Numbered from the stretch's first letter, positions 52,936 to 61,203 are shown. The stretch is 64,000 nt of DNA from Pseudoduganella albidiflava (GCF_004322755.1 NZ_CP036401.1:3720001-3784000), one strand, 5' to 3'. The notes: generated by a model not told the origin, from the letters alone. Numbers and translations: made by a program.

Positions 52936-53086
52936 CGGGTTCTCCAGGAAGACAGGACCCCGATGGTAGCGTGTGATTTCCTTGCAGGCAACGAAACAAT
53001 TGCTTACAGAGAAATTGGCAGCGGGCACACTGCTGTAACACCTTGCCGCCAGAATGAAGCCATACGTTCACCACAAGGAGTACATC

Positions 53087-53551
53087 ATGAAGAAACTGCT
53101 GATTGCCGCCATGTTCGCCGCCTCGCTGGGTTCGGTCGCCGCACCCGCCATGGCCGCCACGGAAATCATCGTCGTGCGCAAGGCGCCACCGCCGCCCCGC
53201 CATGAAGCGATGCCCGCGGCCCGGCACGGCCATGTGTGGACGCCTGGTTACTGGAACTGGACCGGCCACCGCTACGCGTGGGTGCGCGGCAAGTACGTGA
53301 AGGCGCGCGCCGGCTACCACTGGTCGGCACCGAGCTGGCAGGAACGCGATGGCCGCTGGCAGTTCGCGCGCGGCGAGTGGCAGCGCGGCGACCGCGGCCG
53401 GGACAACGATCGCGATGGCTTGCCGAACCGGTACGACCGTGACCGCGACAACGATGGCGTCGCCAACCGCCGCGACCGCGACCGCGACCGCGACAACGAC
53501 GGCGTGCCGAACCGCCACGACGACCGGCCCGACAATCCGCGCCGCTACTGA
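53087..53551 (+). CDS. Exported WXXGXW-repeat protein, paralogue with TSP3-like repeats
   Basis: A 154-residue protein with signal peptide (ends AMA-ATE). HVWTPGYWNWTGHRYAWVRG and a Tyr/Trp-rich middle are followed by Asp-Arg-Asn-Asp repeats (DRDNDGVANRRD, DRDNDGVPNRHD) like thrombospondin type 3 calcium repeats. The same architecture is at 41623, where the length is greater. AAGGAG precedes the ATG by six bases. Function unknown; the family is common in betaproteobacterial envelopes. Confidence 0.78.
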   Translation: MKKLLIAAMFAASLGSVAAPAMAATEIIVVRKAPPPPRHEAMPAARHGHVWTPGYWNWTGHRYAWVRGKYVKARAGYHWSAPSWQERDGRWQFARGEWQRGDRGRDNDRDGLPNRYDRDRDNDGVANRRDRDRDRDNDGVPNRHDDRPDNPRRY

Positions 53552-53561
53552 GGCGGGGCCG

Positions 53562-53585
53562 CCCGGCCTGTCTTGACAGGCCGGG
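53562..53585. other. Perfect 11-bp hairpin after the WXXGXW gene
   Basis: CCCGGCCTGTC-TT-GACAGGCCGGG, 10 bp after the stop codon. It has the shape of a terminator but no T run follows, so it may instead stabilise the mRNA 3' end or terminate only weakly. Confidence 0.55.
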
Positions 53586-53607
53586 TTGAACCTGCAACCA
53601 TAGCGGG

Positions 53608-53685
53608 ATGATTTTTTTCCAATCGCATCTGTCCGATACTTGCTGGTGGCGCCGCTCGATGCCGTGCGGCCCCCGTTTGAAGTGA
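53608..53685 (+). CDS. Leader peptide with tandem Trp codons (trpS attenuator)
   Basis: A 25-codon reading frame starting ATG 53608 and ending TGA 53683-53685. It contains TGG TGG at 53644-53649 in CWWRRSM. It lies directly before a set of competing hairpins and a terminator upstream of the tryptophanyl-tRNA synthetase gene, the arrangement of trp-type leader peptides. The ribosome site is weak (AGCGGG). Its length and the Trp pair, both otherwise rare, make chance unlikely. Confidence 0.72.
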   Translation: MIFFQSHLSDTCWWRRSMPCGPRLK

Positions 53686-53728
53686 TGTGATTTCAATATG
53701 ACGCCGCCTCTGCCAGGGTGGCGTTTTT
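53644..53728 (+). promoter_or_regulatory. Ribosome-mediated transcription attenuator of trpS
   Basis: Region 1 is GCCGC at 53651-53655, just after the Trp codons. Region 2 is GCGGC at 53666-53670. Region 3 is ACGCCGCC at 53701-53708. Region 4 is GGTGGCGT at 53717-53724, followed by a T run to 53728. Pairings 1:2, 2:3 and 3:4 are all possible and mutually exclusive; 3:4 is an intrinsic terminator (8 bp with one G-U). A ribosome stalled at the Trp codons for lack of charged tRNA-Trp would cover region 1, let 2 pair with 3, and prevent termination, raising trpS expression. Confidence 0.7.
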
Positions 53729-53767
53729 CATGGCGCATCGTGGCAGGGGCCAACCCGAAAGAAGCCA

Positions 53768-54844
53768 ATGAGCCAGCCTGAAACCTCTGCAACGTCCACC
53801 GCATCTTCCGCCGAGACTTCGACCACGCCGTCTCCCGCTTCGGCCACGCCTGCCGTGATCCTCACCGGCGACCGCCCGACCGGCCCGCTGCACCTGGGCC
53901 ACTACGTGGGCAGCCTGCGCAGCCGCGTCGGCTACCAGCACGACTACCAGCAGTTCATCATGCTGGCCGACTCGCAGGCGCTGACGGACAATATGGACGA
54001 CATCGACAAGGTGCGCCGCAACGTCGTCGAAGTGGCGCTGGATTATCTGGCCGTGGGCATCGATCCCGCCAAGTCGACCATCCTGATCCAGTCGCAGATC
54101 CCGGAACTGGCCGAGCTGACGTTCTACTACCTGAACATGGTCACCGTGGCGCGCCTGGAGCGCAACCCCACGGTGAAGGCGGAAATCGTGCTGCGCGGCT
54201 TCGAGCGCGACATCCCCGCGGGTTTCCTCACCTACCCCGCCTCGCAGGCCGCAGACATTTCCGCGTTCAAGGCATCGATCGTGCCGGTCGGCGAAGACCA
54301 GATCCCGATGATCGAGCAGACCAACGAGATCGTGCGCCGCTTTAACCGGATCGCCAACCGCGACATCCTCGTCGAGTGCAAGGCGCTGGTGCCGGAAATC
54401 GGCCGCCTGCCGGGCATCGACGGCAAGGCGAAGATGAGCAAGTCGCTGGGCAACACGATCAACCTGGGCGCCTCGGCCGACGAGATCACCGCCGCCGTCA
54501 AGAAGGTCTACACCGATCCGCTGCACCTGCGCGTGCAGGACCCGGGCCACCTGGAAGGCAACGTGGCCTTCATCTACCTGGACGCGTTCGACACCGACAA
54601 GGCGGCGCTGGAAGAAATGAAGGCGCACTATGTGCGCGGCGGCCTGGGCGATTCGATCGTCAAGAAACGCCTGGAAGCCGTGCTGCAGGAAATGCTGGCG
54701 CCGATCCGCGCCCGCCGCGAAGAGTTCGCGAAAGACAAGGGCCAGGTCATGCAGATGCTCAAGGAAGGCACCGCGCGCGCCCGCGAGGTGGCGGCGAAGA
54801 CCGCCGACGAAGTGAAGGCCGCGCTGGGCCTGAACTACTTCTGA
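53768..54844 (+). CDS. trpS: Tryptophanyl-tRNA synthetase
   Basis: A 358-residue class I synthetase. The HIGH-type motif is [10 protein letters not shown] and the KMSKS loop is [26 protein letters not shown] and [17 protein letters not shown] are conserved TrpRS segments. It charges tRNA-Trp. The first 27 residues (Ser/Thr/Ala-rich) are an unstructured extension compared with most TrpRS. It is preceded by a Trp-codon leader and attenuator, so its level should respond to tryptophan charging. Confidence 0.95.
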   Translation: MSQPETSATSTASSAETSTTPSPASATPAVILTGDRPTGPLHLGHYVGSLRSRVGYQHDYQQFIMLADSQALTDNMDDIDKVRRNVVEVALDYLAVGIDPAKSTILIQSQIPELAELTFYYLNMVTVARLERNPTVKAEIVLRGFERDIPAGFLTYPASQAADISAFKASIVPVGEDQIPMIEQTNEIVRRFNRIANRDILVECKALVPEIGRLPGIDGKAKMSKSLGNTINLGASADEITAAVKKVYTDPLHLRVQDPGHLEGNVAFIYLDAFDTDKAALEEMKAHYVRGGLGDSIVKKRLEAVLQEMLAPIRARREEFAKDKGQVMQMLKEGTARAREVAAKTADEVKAALGLNYF

Positions 54845-54854
54845 TCGCGCGCTC

Positions 54855-55154
54855 CTGAACGCGGCCCTGGCCATCGCGCTGGCCGGCTGGTATGCGCTGG
54901 CCAGCCTGGCCACCTTCATCGCCTACGCCATCGACAAGCGCGCCGCCCGCCTGGGCCGGCGCCGCACGCCCGAGCGCACGCTGCTGCTGCTCGGGCTGGC
55001 CGGCGGCTGGCCCGGCGCCCTGCTGGCGCAGCGGCTGGTGCGGCACAAGTCGTCGAAGGCGGCGTTCCTGGCGAAGCACTGGTGGACCGTTGTGCTCAAC
55101 GTCGCTATTGTCGTGGCGCTTTCGCTGCTGAACAGCGGCGCGGCGGGGAGTTAG
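54855..55154 (+). CDS. DUF1294 membrane protein with no standard start codon
   Basis: The frame from an in-frame stop at 54831-54833 to TAG 55152-55154 encodes a typical DUF1294 protein of 99 residues: first helix, AIDKRAARLGRRRTPERTLLLLG, GGWPGALLAQRLVRHKSSKAAF and a last helix. No ATG, GTG or TTG lies in frame before the conserved region; the best candidate is CTG at 54855-54857, eleven bases after the trpS stop, without a clear ribosome site. It may be read by coupling from trpS, use CTG, or have lost its start. The family's function is unknown. Confidence 0.72.
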   Translation: MNAALAIALAGWYALASLATFIAYAIDKRAARLGRRRTPERTLLLLGLAGGWPGALLAQRLVRHKSSKAAFLAKHWWTVVLNVAIVVALSLLNSGAAGS

Positions 55155-55240
55155 AACATTCCTTCTTCCAGGCGGCGTTTCGGTTGAAAAACCGATATCT
55201 GACCTTCATGCCGCTTCGGCAAGCGTTATCCGACACATTG

Positions 55241-55395
55241 GATGCGCATTCATTCACCCCAACAGCGAAGGGCTGGGGTCAGACCCAGCGGGGTGTAGCA
55301 GGGGTTTCGCGAAGCCTGCTTCGCGCCTGCGGAACGATGCTGGCATGCCTGCCAGCATTCCTCCCTGACCCCGGAATTTGCATCTGGGTTGGCCT
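55241..55395 (+). repeat. Intergenic palindromic repeat, copy 3 (with inserted hairpins)
   Basis: Shares GCGCATTCATTCACCCCAAC, AGCGAAGGGCTGGGGTCAGA and the later CCCGGAATTTGCATCTGGGT with copies 1 and 2. Between the two halves sits about 70 bp with two perfect hairpins: 55308-55325 (CGCGAAGC-CT-GCTTCGCG reading) and 55337-55358 (ATGCTGGCA arms with 4-nt loop). The CTTAACTTAA box is absent. It fills most of the 287-bp gap after the DUF1294 gene. Confidence 0.75.
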
Positions 55396-55441
55396 TGATG
55401 TATTGGACGGGTTTCCGCCGATGCATCTTCACCCACTTGAC

Positions 55442-56794
55442 CTACAACCCGCTCGGATACGTCTCCGGCACCTCGTCCTGTTTCCACAATGCCGACCGCT
55501 CCAGCGGCCGCAGCGCGGTGCTGCGGTCGACGTGCACCAGCGCGTCGAACTGTTTGGCCGCGTCGGCATGGAAGTAATGGCTGTAGCGCTCCGTATCGGG
55601 GCGATAGATCACGCCGATCGCCCGTTCCAGGTAGCGCGACGGCAGGCGCGCCAGCATGCTGTCATGGCCGCGGATCGGCAGCAGGAATTGCGGCAGGCCG
55701 GTGGCGATCGACGTTTCATGCATCAGGCGCTCCACGCTGTCCGGGCGCGATGCGACCACGGGCTTCAGTTCGGCCGGGCCATCCCAGTCGGTGGCCGCCG
55801 TCACCGTGCCGGTGTGGGTCGTGAAGCCGAGCAGGAAGATGTCGTCGGGGCGGTAGCGTTCGCGCACCAGCTGGCCCAGGTTCAGCTGGCCGTGCTCGCC
55901 CATCTCGGTGGCGCGGGCATCGCCCAGGTGCGAGTTGTGTGCCCACACGACGATCTTGCCCGGCCGCCCGGTGCGCTGGCTGATATGCTCGCGCAGCGCT
56001 TCCAGCGTTTCGGCCATGTGCGAATCGCGCACATTCCACGACTCGTCGCGGCTCTGGAACATCGAGCGGTAATAGGTTTCAGCGTTGCGCGCCACGCGCG
56101 CGTTCTGCTGCGCGTAGAACAGTTCGTCCGGCACCTGCCCGCCCGTCTCCCGCACGTGCAGGCTGGCCTGGCGCGTCAGTTCGACCAGCTGGCGCATCAC
56201 TTCCTGCTCGCAGTGCGGCTTCATGCCGAACGTGGTGGCATAGCCGTACTGCTGCGGGTCTTCGGCCATGTGGTCGATGCAGCCATAGCGCTGGCGGGCG
56301 CGCTCGGCCGCTTCCGGGTCTTCCTCGTCCAGGTAGGCGATCACGGCGTCCATCGACTGGCGCAGGCTGTACAGATCGAGCCCGTAGAAACCGACGCGCC
56401 GCACGCTGCTGGCCACGTGCGCGTTATGCAGGCGCAGCCAGTTCACCAGGTCGACGATTTCATGGTTGCGCCACATCCATTGGGGAAAGCGCTGGAAGCC
56501 GGCCAGCGCACCCTCGGCGGTCATGTCGTCGCCGCCGTGCTGCACATAGCGCGACACGCGCAGCGCGTCCGGCCAGTCCGCCTCGACGGCGATGGCGTCG
56601 AAGCCCTTTTCTACGATCAGCCGCTTGCTGATTTCCGCGCGCAGGCGGTAGAACTCGCGCGTGCCATGGGTGGCCTCGCCGAGCAGCACGATCGATGCGT
56701 CGCCGATCGATTCGAGCAGGTAGTCGAAATCCTCCGCGGCCGAGAGGGGCCGCGCTTCGCCTTGCAAGGCTTGGATGATTTTCTTGTCGGTCAT
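55442..56794 (-). CDS. Erythromycin-esterase-family protein
   Basis: A 450-residue EreA/EreB-fold protein. Conserved stretches: LLGEATHGTREFYRLRAEIS, VEADWPDALR, VRRVGFYGLDLYSLRQSM and VVWAHNSHLGDARATEMGE. The His and Glu residues in these motifs form the active site in Ere enzymes. Most chromosomal members are succinoglycan-biosynthesis-type or stress proteins and do not give macrolide resistance, so resistance should not be assumed. ATG 56792-56794 follows AGGAGACC. Confidence 0.88.
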   Translation of the reverse strand: MTDKKIIQALQGEARPLSAAEDFDYLLESIGDASIVLLGEATHGTREFYRLRAEISKRLIVEKGFDAIAVEADWPDALRVSRYVQHGGDDMTAEGALAGFQRFPQWMWRNHEIVDLVNWLRLHNAHVASSVRRVGFYGLDLYSLRQSMDAVIAYLDEEDPEAAERARQRYGCIDHMAEDPQQYGYATTFGMKPHCEQEVMRQLVELTRQASLHVRETGGQVPDELFYAQQNARVARNAETYYRSMFQSRDESWNVRDSHMAETLEALREHISQRTGRPGKIVVWAHNSHLGDARATEMGEHGQLNLGQLVRERYRPDDIFLLGFTTHTGTVTAATDWDGPAELKPVVASRPDSVERLMHETSIATGLPQFLLPIRGHDSMLARLPSRYLERAIGVIYRPDTERYSHYFHADAAKQFDALVHVDRSTALRPLERSALWKQDEVPETYPSGL

Positions 56795-56883
56795 GATGGT
56801 CTCCTGCGGTACTGGAAGCTGACCTGGCCACCTTATCGCACTCTGTGCGACACTGTCGCAGCGTAAAAAACAGGAAACAATGG

Positions 56884-57837
56884 ATGTGGATCGGTGTGCT
56901 GTGCGCCCTGCTGGCGGGCGCGATGTGGGGCATGGTGTTCATCGCGCCGGCGCTGCTGGCGGCGTTCTCGCCGCTGGAACTGGCCCTGGGCCGCTACATG
57001 GCATATGGCGCGATGGCGTTCGCGCTGCTGCTGCCCAAGCTTTCCGGGCTCGCGCACCGGCTCGACCGCAACGATTGCGCGGCGCTGCTGCGGCATGCGC
57101 TGGCCGGGAACATCGTCTACTACATGCTGCTGGCCACCGGCGTGAAGCTGGCCGGCGTGGCGCCCACTTCGCTGATCATCGGCCTGCTGCCGATCACCGT
57201 CACGCTGCTGGGGCGGCACGATCACGGCGCCGTGCCGCTGGCCCGGCTGGCCCTGCCGCTGGCCGTCGTGGCGGCCGGCATCGCCTGCATCAATGTCGAT
57301 GTCTTCACCCATGCGCACGCTGCCGGGCGCCCGCCGTGGCAGACGGCTGCCGGACTGGCCTGCGCGGCCGGCGCCCTGCTGTGCTGGAGCTGGTATACCG
57401 TCGACAATGCACGCTACCTGAAGGCCAACGCGCATTTCAGCAGTGCCGAATGGTCGGCGCTGTACGGCCTGTCGACCGGCATCATCGCGCTTGCCATCGC
57501 CCTCCCGGCGTTCCTGCTGCATGAGGGCGACGTGACCGGCGCGGCCGGCGCCGCCAGCGGACGCGATTGGGGATTGTTCTGGACCTGTAATGCCTTGCTG
57601 GCGCTGGGCGCCTCGGTGATCGGCAACCAGCTGTGGAACATCGCCAGCCGGCGCGTGCCGGTCACGCTGTCCGGCCAGCTGATCCTGTTCGAGACGCTGT
57701 TCGCGCTGCTGTATGGATTCCTCTATCGGCAGGCCTGGCCGCGGCCACTGGAGGTGGCCGCGATCGTGCTGCTGGCGGTCGGCGTGATGTGGTCGGTGCG
57801 CCTGCACGCGGCCGAGGAAGCCGTCACGCCGCCGTAG
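56884..57837 (+). CDS. EamA/DMT-family transporter
   Basis: A 317-residue protein with ten hydrophobic helices in two EamA halves (GVLCALLAGAMWGMVFIAPA at the start; SGQLILFETLFALLYGFLY near the end). Substrate unknown; distinct from the exporter at 12256. AGGAAA precedes ATG 56884; the neighbouring ATG at 56880 is in the wrong frame. Divergent from the esterase gene. Its stop abuts the stop of the convergent PaiB gene with no gap. Confidence 0.85.
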   Translation: MWIGVLCALLAGAMWGMVFIAPALLAAFSPLELALGRYMAYGAMAFALLLPKLSGLAHRLDRNDCAALLRHALAGNIVYYMLLATGVKLAGVAPTSLIIGLLPITVTLLGRHDHGAVPLARLALPLAVVAAGIACINVDVFTHAHAAGRPPWQTAAGLACAAGALLCWSWYTVDNARYLKANAHFSSAEWSALYGLSTGIIALAIALPAFLLHEGDVTGAAGAASGRDWGLFWTCNALLALGASVIGNQLWNIASRRVPVTLSGQLILFETLFALLYGFLYRQAWPRPLEVAAIVLLAVGVMWSVRLHAAEEAVTPP

Positions 57838-58464
57838 CTACTGCCCGCCGAGGCCGCGCACCAGGTCCGCCATGGCGGGGGCGCGTTCGGCCAGTCCGTC
57901 CGCCACGCCGGCCCGGTCGGCGGCGCTGCGGTTCTGGCTGATCTTCCACTTCGCCGCGATGTGCGCGATCGGGATCTCGATGCCGACCACGGCGCGCGTC
58001 AGCGCGGCCACGAAATCGGCCGGCGCATCGTCGAGGCTCCATGGCCGCGCCATCGCGCCTTCCTGCCCGGCGGTCAGGTCGCGCATCTGGCGCTGCAGCC
58101 ACGCCCCGTCATCCGTCACGCGCGCGGTGCCGCGTACCTGCACCATCGTGTAGTTCCAGGTGGGTACCACCTTGTGCGTCTCGGCCTTGCTGGCATACCA
58201 GCCCGGGCTCACGTACGCCTGCGGGCCCTGGAACAGCAGCAGGCATTCGGCGCCCTGCTCCAGTTCGCGCCACAGCGGATTGGCGCGCGCCACGTGGGCG
58301 CGGAGCACGCCGCGGGCGCCTTCGTCGGGATACAGGATGAACGGCACGAAGTCGGCGGTCAGCTCCATGCTGCCGGCCACGACCAGCGTGGCCAGCGGAT
58401 GGGCGCGGATCAGCGCATGCTGGACGGCGAGGCGTTCTTCGGCAAACGAGGCGGGGTTGTACAC
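57838..58464 (-). CDS. PaiB-type FMN-binding negative regulator
   Basis: A 208-residue FMN-binding split-barrel protein of the PaiB/transcriptional regulator family: MYNPASFAEERLAVQHALIR, FVPFILYPDEG, YVSPGWYASKAETHKVVPTW and a C-terminal GIEIPIAHIAAKWKISQNRS. In Bacillus PaiB represses sporulation and protease genes with PaiA; in proteobacteria the role is unknown. Single gene, convergent with the DMT transporter. Confidence 0.9.
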   Translation of the reverse strand: MYNPASFAEERLAVQHALIRAHPLATLVVAGSMELTADFVPFILYPDEGARGVLRAHVARANPLWRELEQGAECLLLFQGPQAYVSPGWYASKAETHKVVPTWNYTMVQVRGTARVTDDGAWLQRQMRDLTAGQEGAMARPWSLDDAPADFVAALTRAVVGIEIPIAHIAAKWKISQNRSAADRAGVADGLAERAPAMADLVRGLGGQ

Positions 58465-58602
58465 GATGGCGGACTCCTTGAGGTGTCCCGCCAGTGTAGC
58501 GGCGCGCCTGGCTCCCTCACAGGGCCACGCGGCGCCACCACGGTGGGGCCACCGCGTTGCCTGGCGGCGAACCGGCGCCAGGTGTGGACCGGAGCGGAGC
58601 GG

Positions 58603-59211
58603 TCAGTCCATGTAGCCGCTGTCGGCCAGCGCATCCTGTACCAGTTCGATCCGCAGCACGGGATTGTCCTGGGCCAGCAGCAACTGTTTTTGCGGGAGCT
58701 CGAGATCGAGCAATTCGCACCACCGGTTGGCCACCCAGCCGCTCTCGTCGAGCCGGTACGGTGGCCCCATCGGCATCTGCGCCGGCGTCACGCCGCGCTG
58801 CTGCAGCGAACGGATCAGCGACCCCAGCGCGTTGGCCACATCCTGCTGCTCGGCCGGCACGGGCACGGCCATGTCGTCCGGCAAGCGTTCGATGTCGGCC
58901 ATCCACAAGCCATGCTTCAGCTGTTCGGTGGCCAGCACGCGGAAGCGCTGCGTGCCGAGGCAGGTGATGTGCATCAGCGCGGGCAATGGCGCCGTCCAGT
59001 CGACGATGCGCGCCAGCGTGCCGATCGGCGCCAGCGTCTCATGCTGGCCCGGCTTGCGCACCTCTTCCCCTTCGGCCAGCGCCACCACGCCGAATTCCTC
59101 CGATCCGGCGATACAGCGCTTGATCATGTCGAGATAGCGCACCTCGAACACCTGCAGGGCAAGGCGGCCATCCGGAAACAATACCGTGTTAAGGGGAAAT
59201 AATGGAATCAT
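58603..59211 (-). CDS. LON-substrate-binding-domain protein
   Basis: A 202-residue stand-alone version of the Lon N-terminal domain (IPLFPLNTVLFPDGRLALQV then FEVRYLDMI; later RFRVL). It has no ATPase or protease part. Such proteins are thought to bind substrates or partners; the role is unknown. ATG 59209-59211 directly precedes the family start. Confidence 0.88.
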   Translation of the reverse strand: MIPLFPLNTVLFPDGRLALQVFEVRYLDMIKRCIAGSEEFGVVALAEGEEVRKPGQHETLAPIGTLARIVDWTAPLPALMHITCLGTQRFRVLATEQLKHGLWMADIERLPDDMAVPVPAEQQDVANALGSLIRSLQQRGVTPAQMPMGPPYRLDESGWVANRWCELLDLELPQKQLLLAQDNPVLRIELVQDALADSGYMD

Positions 59212-59405
59212 GCGGCATCTTTGCACACATCGGACCGGTACGGCGCTCACCTGGCATCCAGGGGCCAACGCCTGTTACATGCAGGATTACGCGCAGGATT
59301 ACGCGCGCAACCTTACCCGTGCAAGCAGCGGCGCCGACGCCCGGTCAACGGCGCGCTGCCACGGCCGCGGGCGCGCTACCCTGCCGGATCGACCAAGGAG
59401 GCACC

Positions 59406-59792
59406 ATGCTGGCAAATACCGAAGTGATGGCCACGATCGCGGTGCGCGATCTCGCGGCGGCGCGCGCATTCTACGGCGACGTGCTGGGATTGCAGGAAAA
59501 CCCTGTCGGCGACGCGGCGGATGGCGAAGTGCTGTCTTATCTGAGCGGCAGTTCGCGGCTCATGGTGTACCGCTCGGAATTTGCCGGCACCAACCAGGCC
59601 ACTGCGGCGACCTGGACAGTTGGGGACGAGATCGAGGAAATCGTCGCGGCGCTGAAGGCGAAAGGCGTGGCATTCGTGCATTACGAGATGCCCGGCTTGC
59701 GACTGGAGGGGGATATCCATGTCGGCGAACAGATGAAGGTCGCGTGGTTGAAAGACCCCGACGGTAATATCCTGAGTATCGCCGGCACCTGA
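59406..59792 (+). CDS. VOC/glyoxalase-fold protein
   Basis: A 128-residue single VOC domain: TIAVRDLAAARAFYGDVLGL at the start and KVAWLKDPDGNILSI at the end, in which the Asp-Pro-Asp-Gly-Asn motif provides a metal Glu/Asp-type position. Activities in this fold range from glyoxalase to dioxygenase and antibiotic binding; unknown here. AAGGAGG lies 5 bases before ATG 59406. A 12-bp direct repeat (CAGGATTACGCG) lies upstream near 59282-59305. Confidence 0.85.
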   Translation: MLANTEVMATIAVRDLAAARAFYGDVLGLQENPVGDAADGEVLSYLSGSSRLMVYRSEFAGTNQATAATWTVGDEIEEIVAALKAKGVAFVHYEMPGLRLEGDIHVGEQMKVAWLKDPDGNILSIAGT

Positions 59793-59988
59793 ATCAGGGC
59801 GACATGCCGCCACGCGCTTTACCGCGCTTCACCACACTTTATCTCGGCGCCCGCCTGCTTTAGCGCCTGGTCCGCTTGTGCGCCTTGGCGGCGTGCGATG
59901 ATCGGCGGCGTCCGCCCACACAATGCGCGCATGATGAGCGCGCGGCGCTCGCCCAATAACAGGCATTGCTTCGAATAATGAAGGGGTT

Positions 59989-60043
59989 GCGCCGGCATTG
60001 CGCAGCGATTGTGTTGGCATTGCGTCGGCATTACGTCGGCATT
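59989..60043. repeat. Five-unit 11-bp tandem array
   Basis: Units GCGCCGGCATT, GCGCAGCGATT, GTGTTGGCATT, GCGTCGGCATT and ACGTCGGCATT follow without gaps at an exact 11-bp period, each ending in ATT. Confidence 0.85.
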
Positions 60044-60265
60044 GCGCCACTAAAAGCTTGTCGAAATGCGCCGAAAAAGGCGGGGAAAACGCTGCCGATA
60101 CGGGCGGGCGAATGCGCGTGTCAGCCTGTACAGACCAGCCAACGTACCGCACGGGCGCGGACAGGACAATACGCCAGGTCGGCTGGATTATTTCCGGCTA
60201 TCGCCGCGCGGCATCGCACGCGGCAACTGCGGGCTCGCCATCAGCATGTGGACGAAACATTGCCG

Positions 60266-60356
60266 GGCTGGTTCGCCAGGCTGATTCGACAATCTGATTC
60301 GCCCGGCCGATTCACCAGGCCGTTTCGCCAGCCCGATTCAGCAACCGGTTGTTCGA
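60266..60356. repeat. Seven-unit 13-bp tandem array
   Basis: Units such as GGCTGGTTCGCCA, GGCTGATTCGACA, GGCCGATTCACCA and GCCCGATTCAGCA follow at an exact 13-bp period; the last unit (from 60344) is decayed. Sequence is unrelated to the 11-bp array upstream. Confidence 0.85.
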
Positions 60357-60616
60357 CTGCCCTCGACAAACTCGACAAGTTGCCGAACCAGTTCTTGAAC
60401 CAGTGTCGAATCAGCGCTTCAACGAATTCCCGAACGGTTCCCGCCAGCCGATCCGCCCGGACCGGCGCGGCACCGGGCATTGCAACAGCGCCGCGGGGGC
60501 ACCGATTACCGCCGGGCTCGCTTATGGGCTGGCTTACTGGCTCGCAGAATATCAGCGCACCGGTCCGCGGCATCAGCCGCGCAGGCACTACCGAATTACC
60601 GGCCCCGCCATCGGTA

Positions 60617-60913
60617 TTACTGCTTGATCAGGAAATCTTCCTTCTTGCGGCCATCCAGCCATTTCGGTGCACGGCCGCGGCCGGTCCAGGTCTGGCCGGT
60701 TGCATCGTCACGGTATTTCATCGGCACCGGTGCGCGCGGCTTGACGGGCTTTGCCGTCTTGACGGCAGGGCCCAGGTCGGCCAGCGTCAGGTTATGTTCA
60801 CGCATGATCGTGGCAATGCGCTCCTTCGCTTCGGAGATCTCGTTCCGACGGGCCAATTCAGCCTGCTTCTGCAATTCAGCGATCTTGGCCTGGTATTCCT
60901 GGTAAGTCGTCAT
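60617..60913 (-). CDS. H-NS-family nucleoid protein
   Basis: A 98-residue H-NS/MvaT-fold protein of the betaproteobacterial type: N-terminal coiled-coil oligomerisation helix ([20 protein letters not shown]) and the C-terminal DNA-binding signature [23 protein letters not shown] proteins bind AT-rich, curved DNA and silence foreign genes. ATG 60911-60913. The gene stands alone, flanked on both sides by repeat-filled noncoding DNA. Confidence 0.92.
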   Translation of the reverse strand: MTTYQEYQAKIAELQKQAELARRNEISEAKERIATIMREHNLTLADLGPAVKTAKPVKPRAPVPMKYRDDATGQTWTGRGRAPKWLDGRKKEDFLIKQ

Positions 60914-60960
60914 CTCAAATCCTTTGTAAGTGAAAATGCGCGTGAATGAGCGCGCATGTA

Positions 60961-61038
60961 AGAGTACACATCCAGAGTACACATCCAGAGTGCACATCAA
61001 GGGTGCCCATCAAGAGTGCCCATCAAGAGTGCCCACGG
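60961..61038. repeat. Six-unit 13-bp tandem array upstream of hns
   Basis: Units AGAGTACACATCC (twice), AGAGTGCACATCA, AGGGTGCCCATCA, AGAGTGCCCATCA and AGAGTGCCCACGG at an exact 13-bp period, starting 48 bp before the hns start codon (reading on the minus strand, within its leader or promoter). Confidence 0.9.
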
Positions 61039-61071
61039 GATTGCACCATGGAGATTGCCTGTGAAACCTGC

Positions 61072-61203
61072 GCACATAAGTCCGTACCTATGAACGCACA
61101 TATGGACGCAGATAAGCACGTTCATAAGGGCGCACACAAGTACGCACGCAAAGTACGCACGCAAGTGCACACGAAGACTGCACATAAGATCGCACATAAG
61201 TAC
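61072..61203. repeat. About eleven-unit 12-bp tandem array
   Basis: Units such as GCACATAAGTCC, GCACATATGGAC, GCAGATAAGCAC, GCACACAAGTAC, GCACATAAGATC and GCACATAAGTAC mostly at 12-bp spacing (three units are 10 or 13 bp). Unrelated in sequence to the adjacent 13-bp array. Confidence 0.82.

Larger units (their letters stand above)
59793..60616. other. 824-bp gene-free region downstream of hns
   Basis: No coding frame here reads like a protein; the longer open frames are Arg-rich and lack domains. It contains two short tandem arrays (59989-60043 and 60266-60356) and further looser GAACCAG/GATTCG-type repeats to about 60440. The remainder has no recognisable feature. Confidence 0.6.

Noticed and set aside
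55442..56794. Macrolide-resistance gene.
   Set aside because: The protein is of the erythromycin-esterase fold, but chromosomal members usually lack that activity; no resistance context is seen.
58603..59211. A truncated Lon protease gene.
   Set aside because: The stand-alone substrate-binding domain is a family of its own and the gene has a clean start and stop.
59966..60949. A 327-codon open frame downstream of hns.
   Set aside because: It covers tandem repeats and the antisense of hns, with no start context or domain.
60961..61203. Possible CRISPR array near hns.
   Set aside because: Units follow without spacers, are 12-13 bp and degenerate; no cas gene is present.
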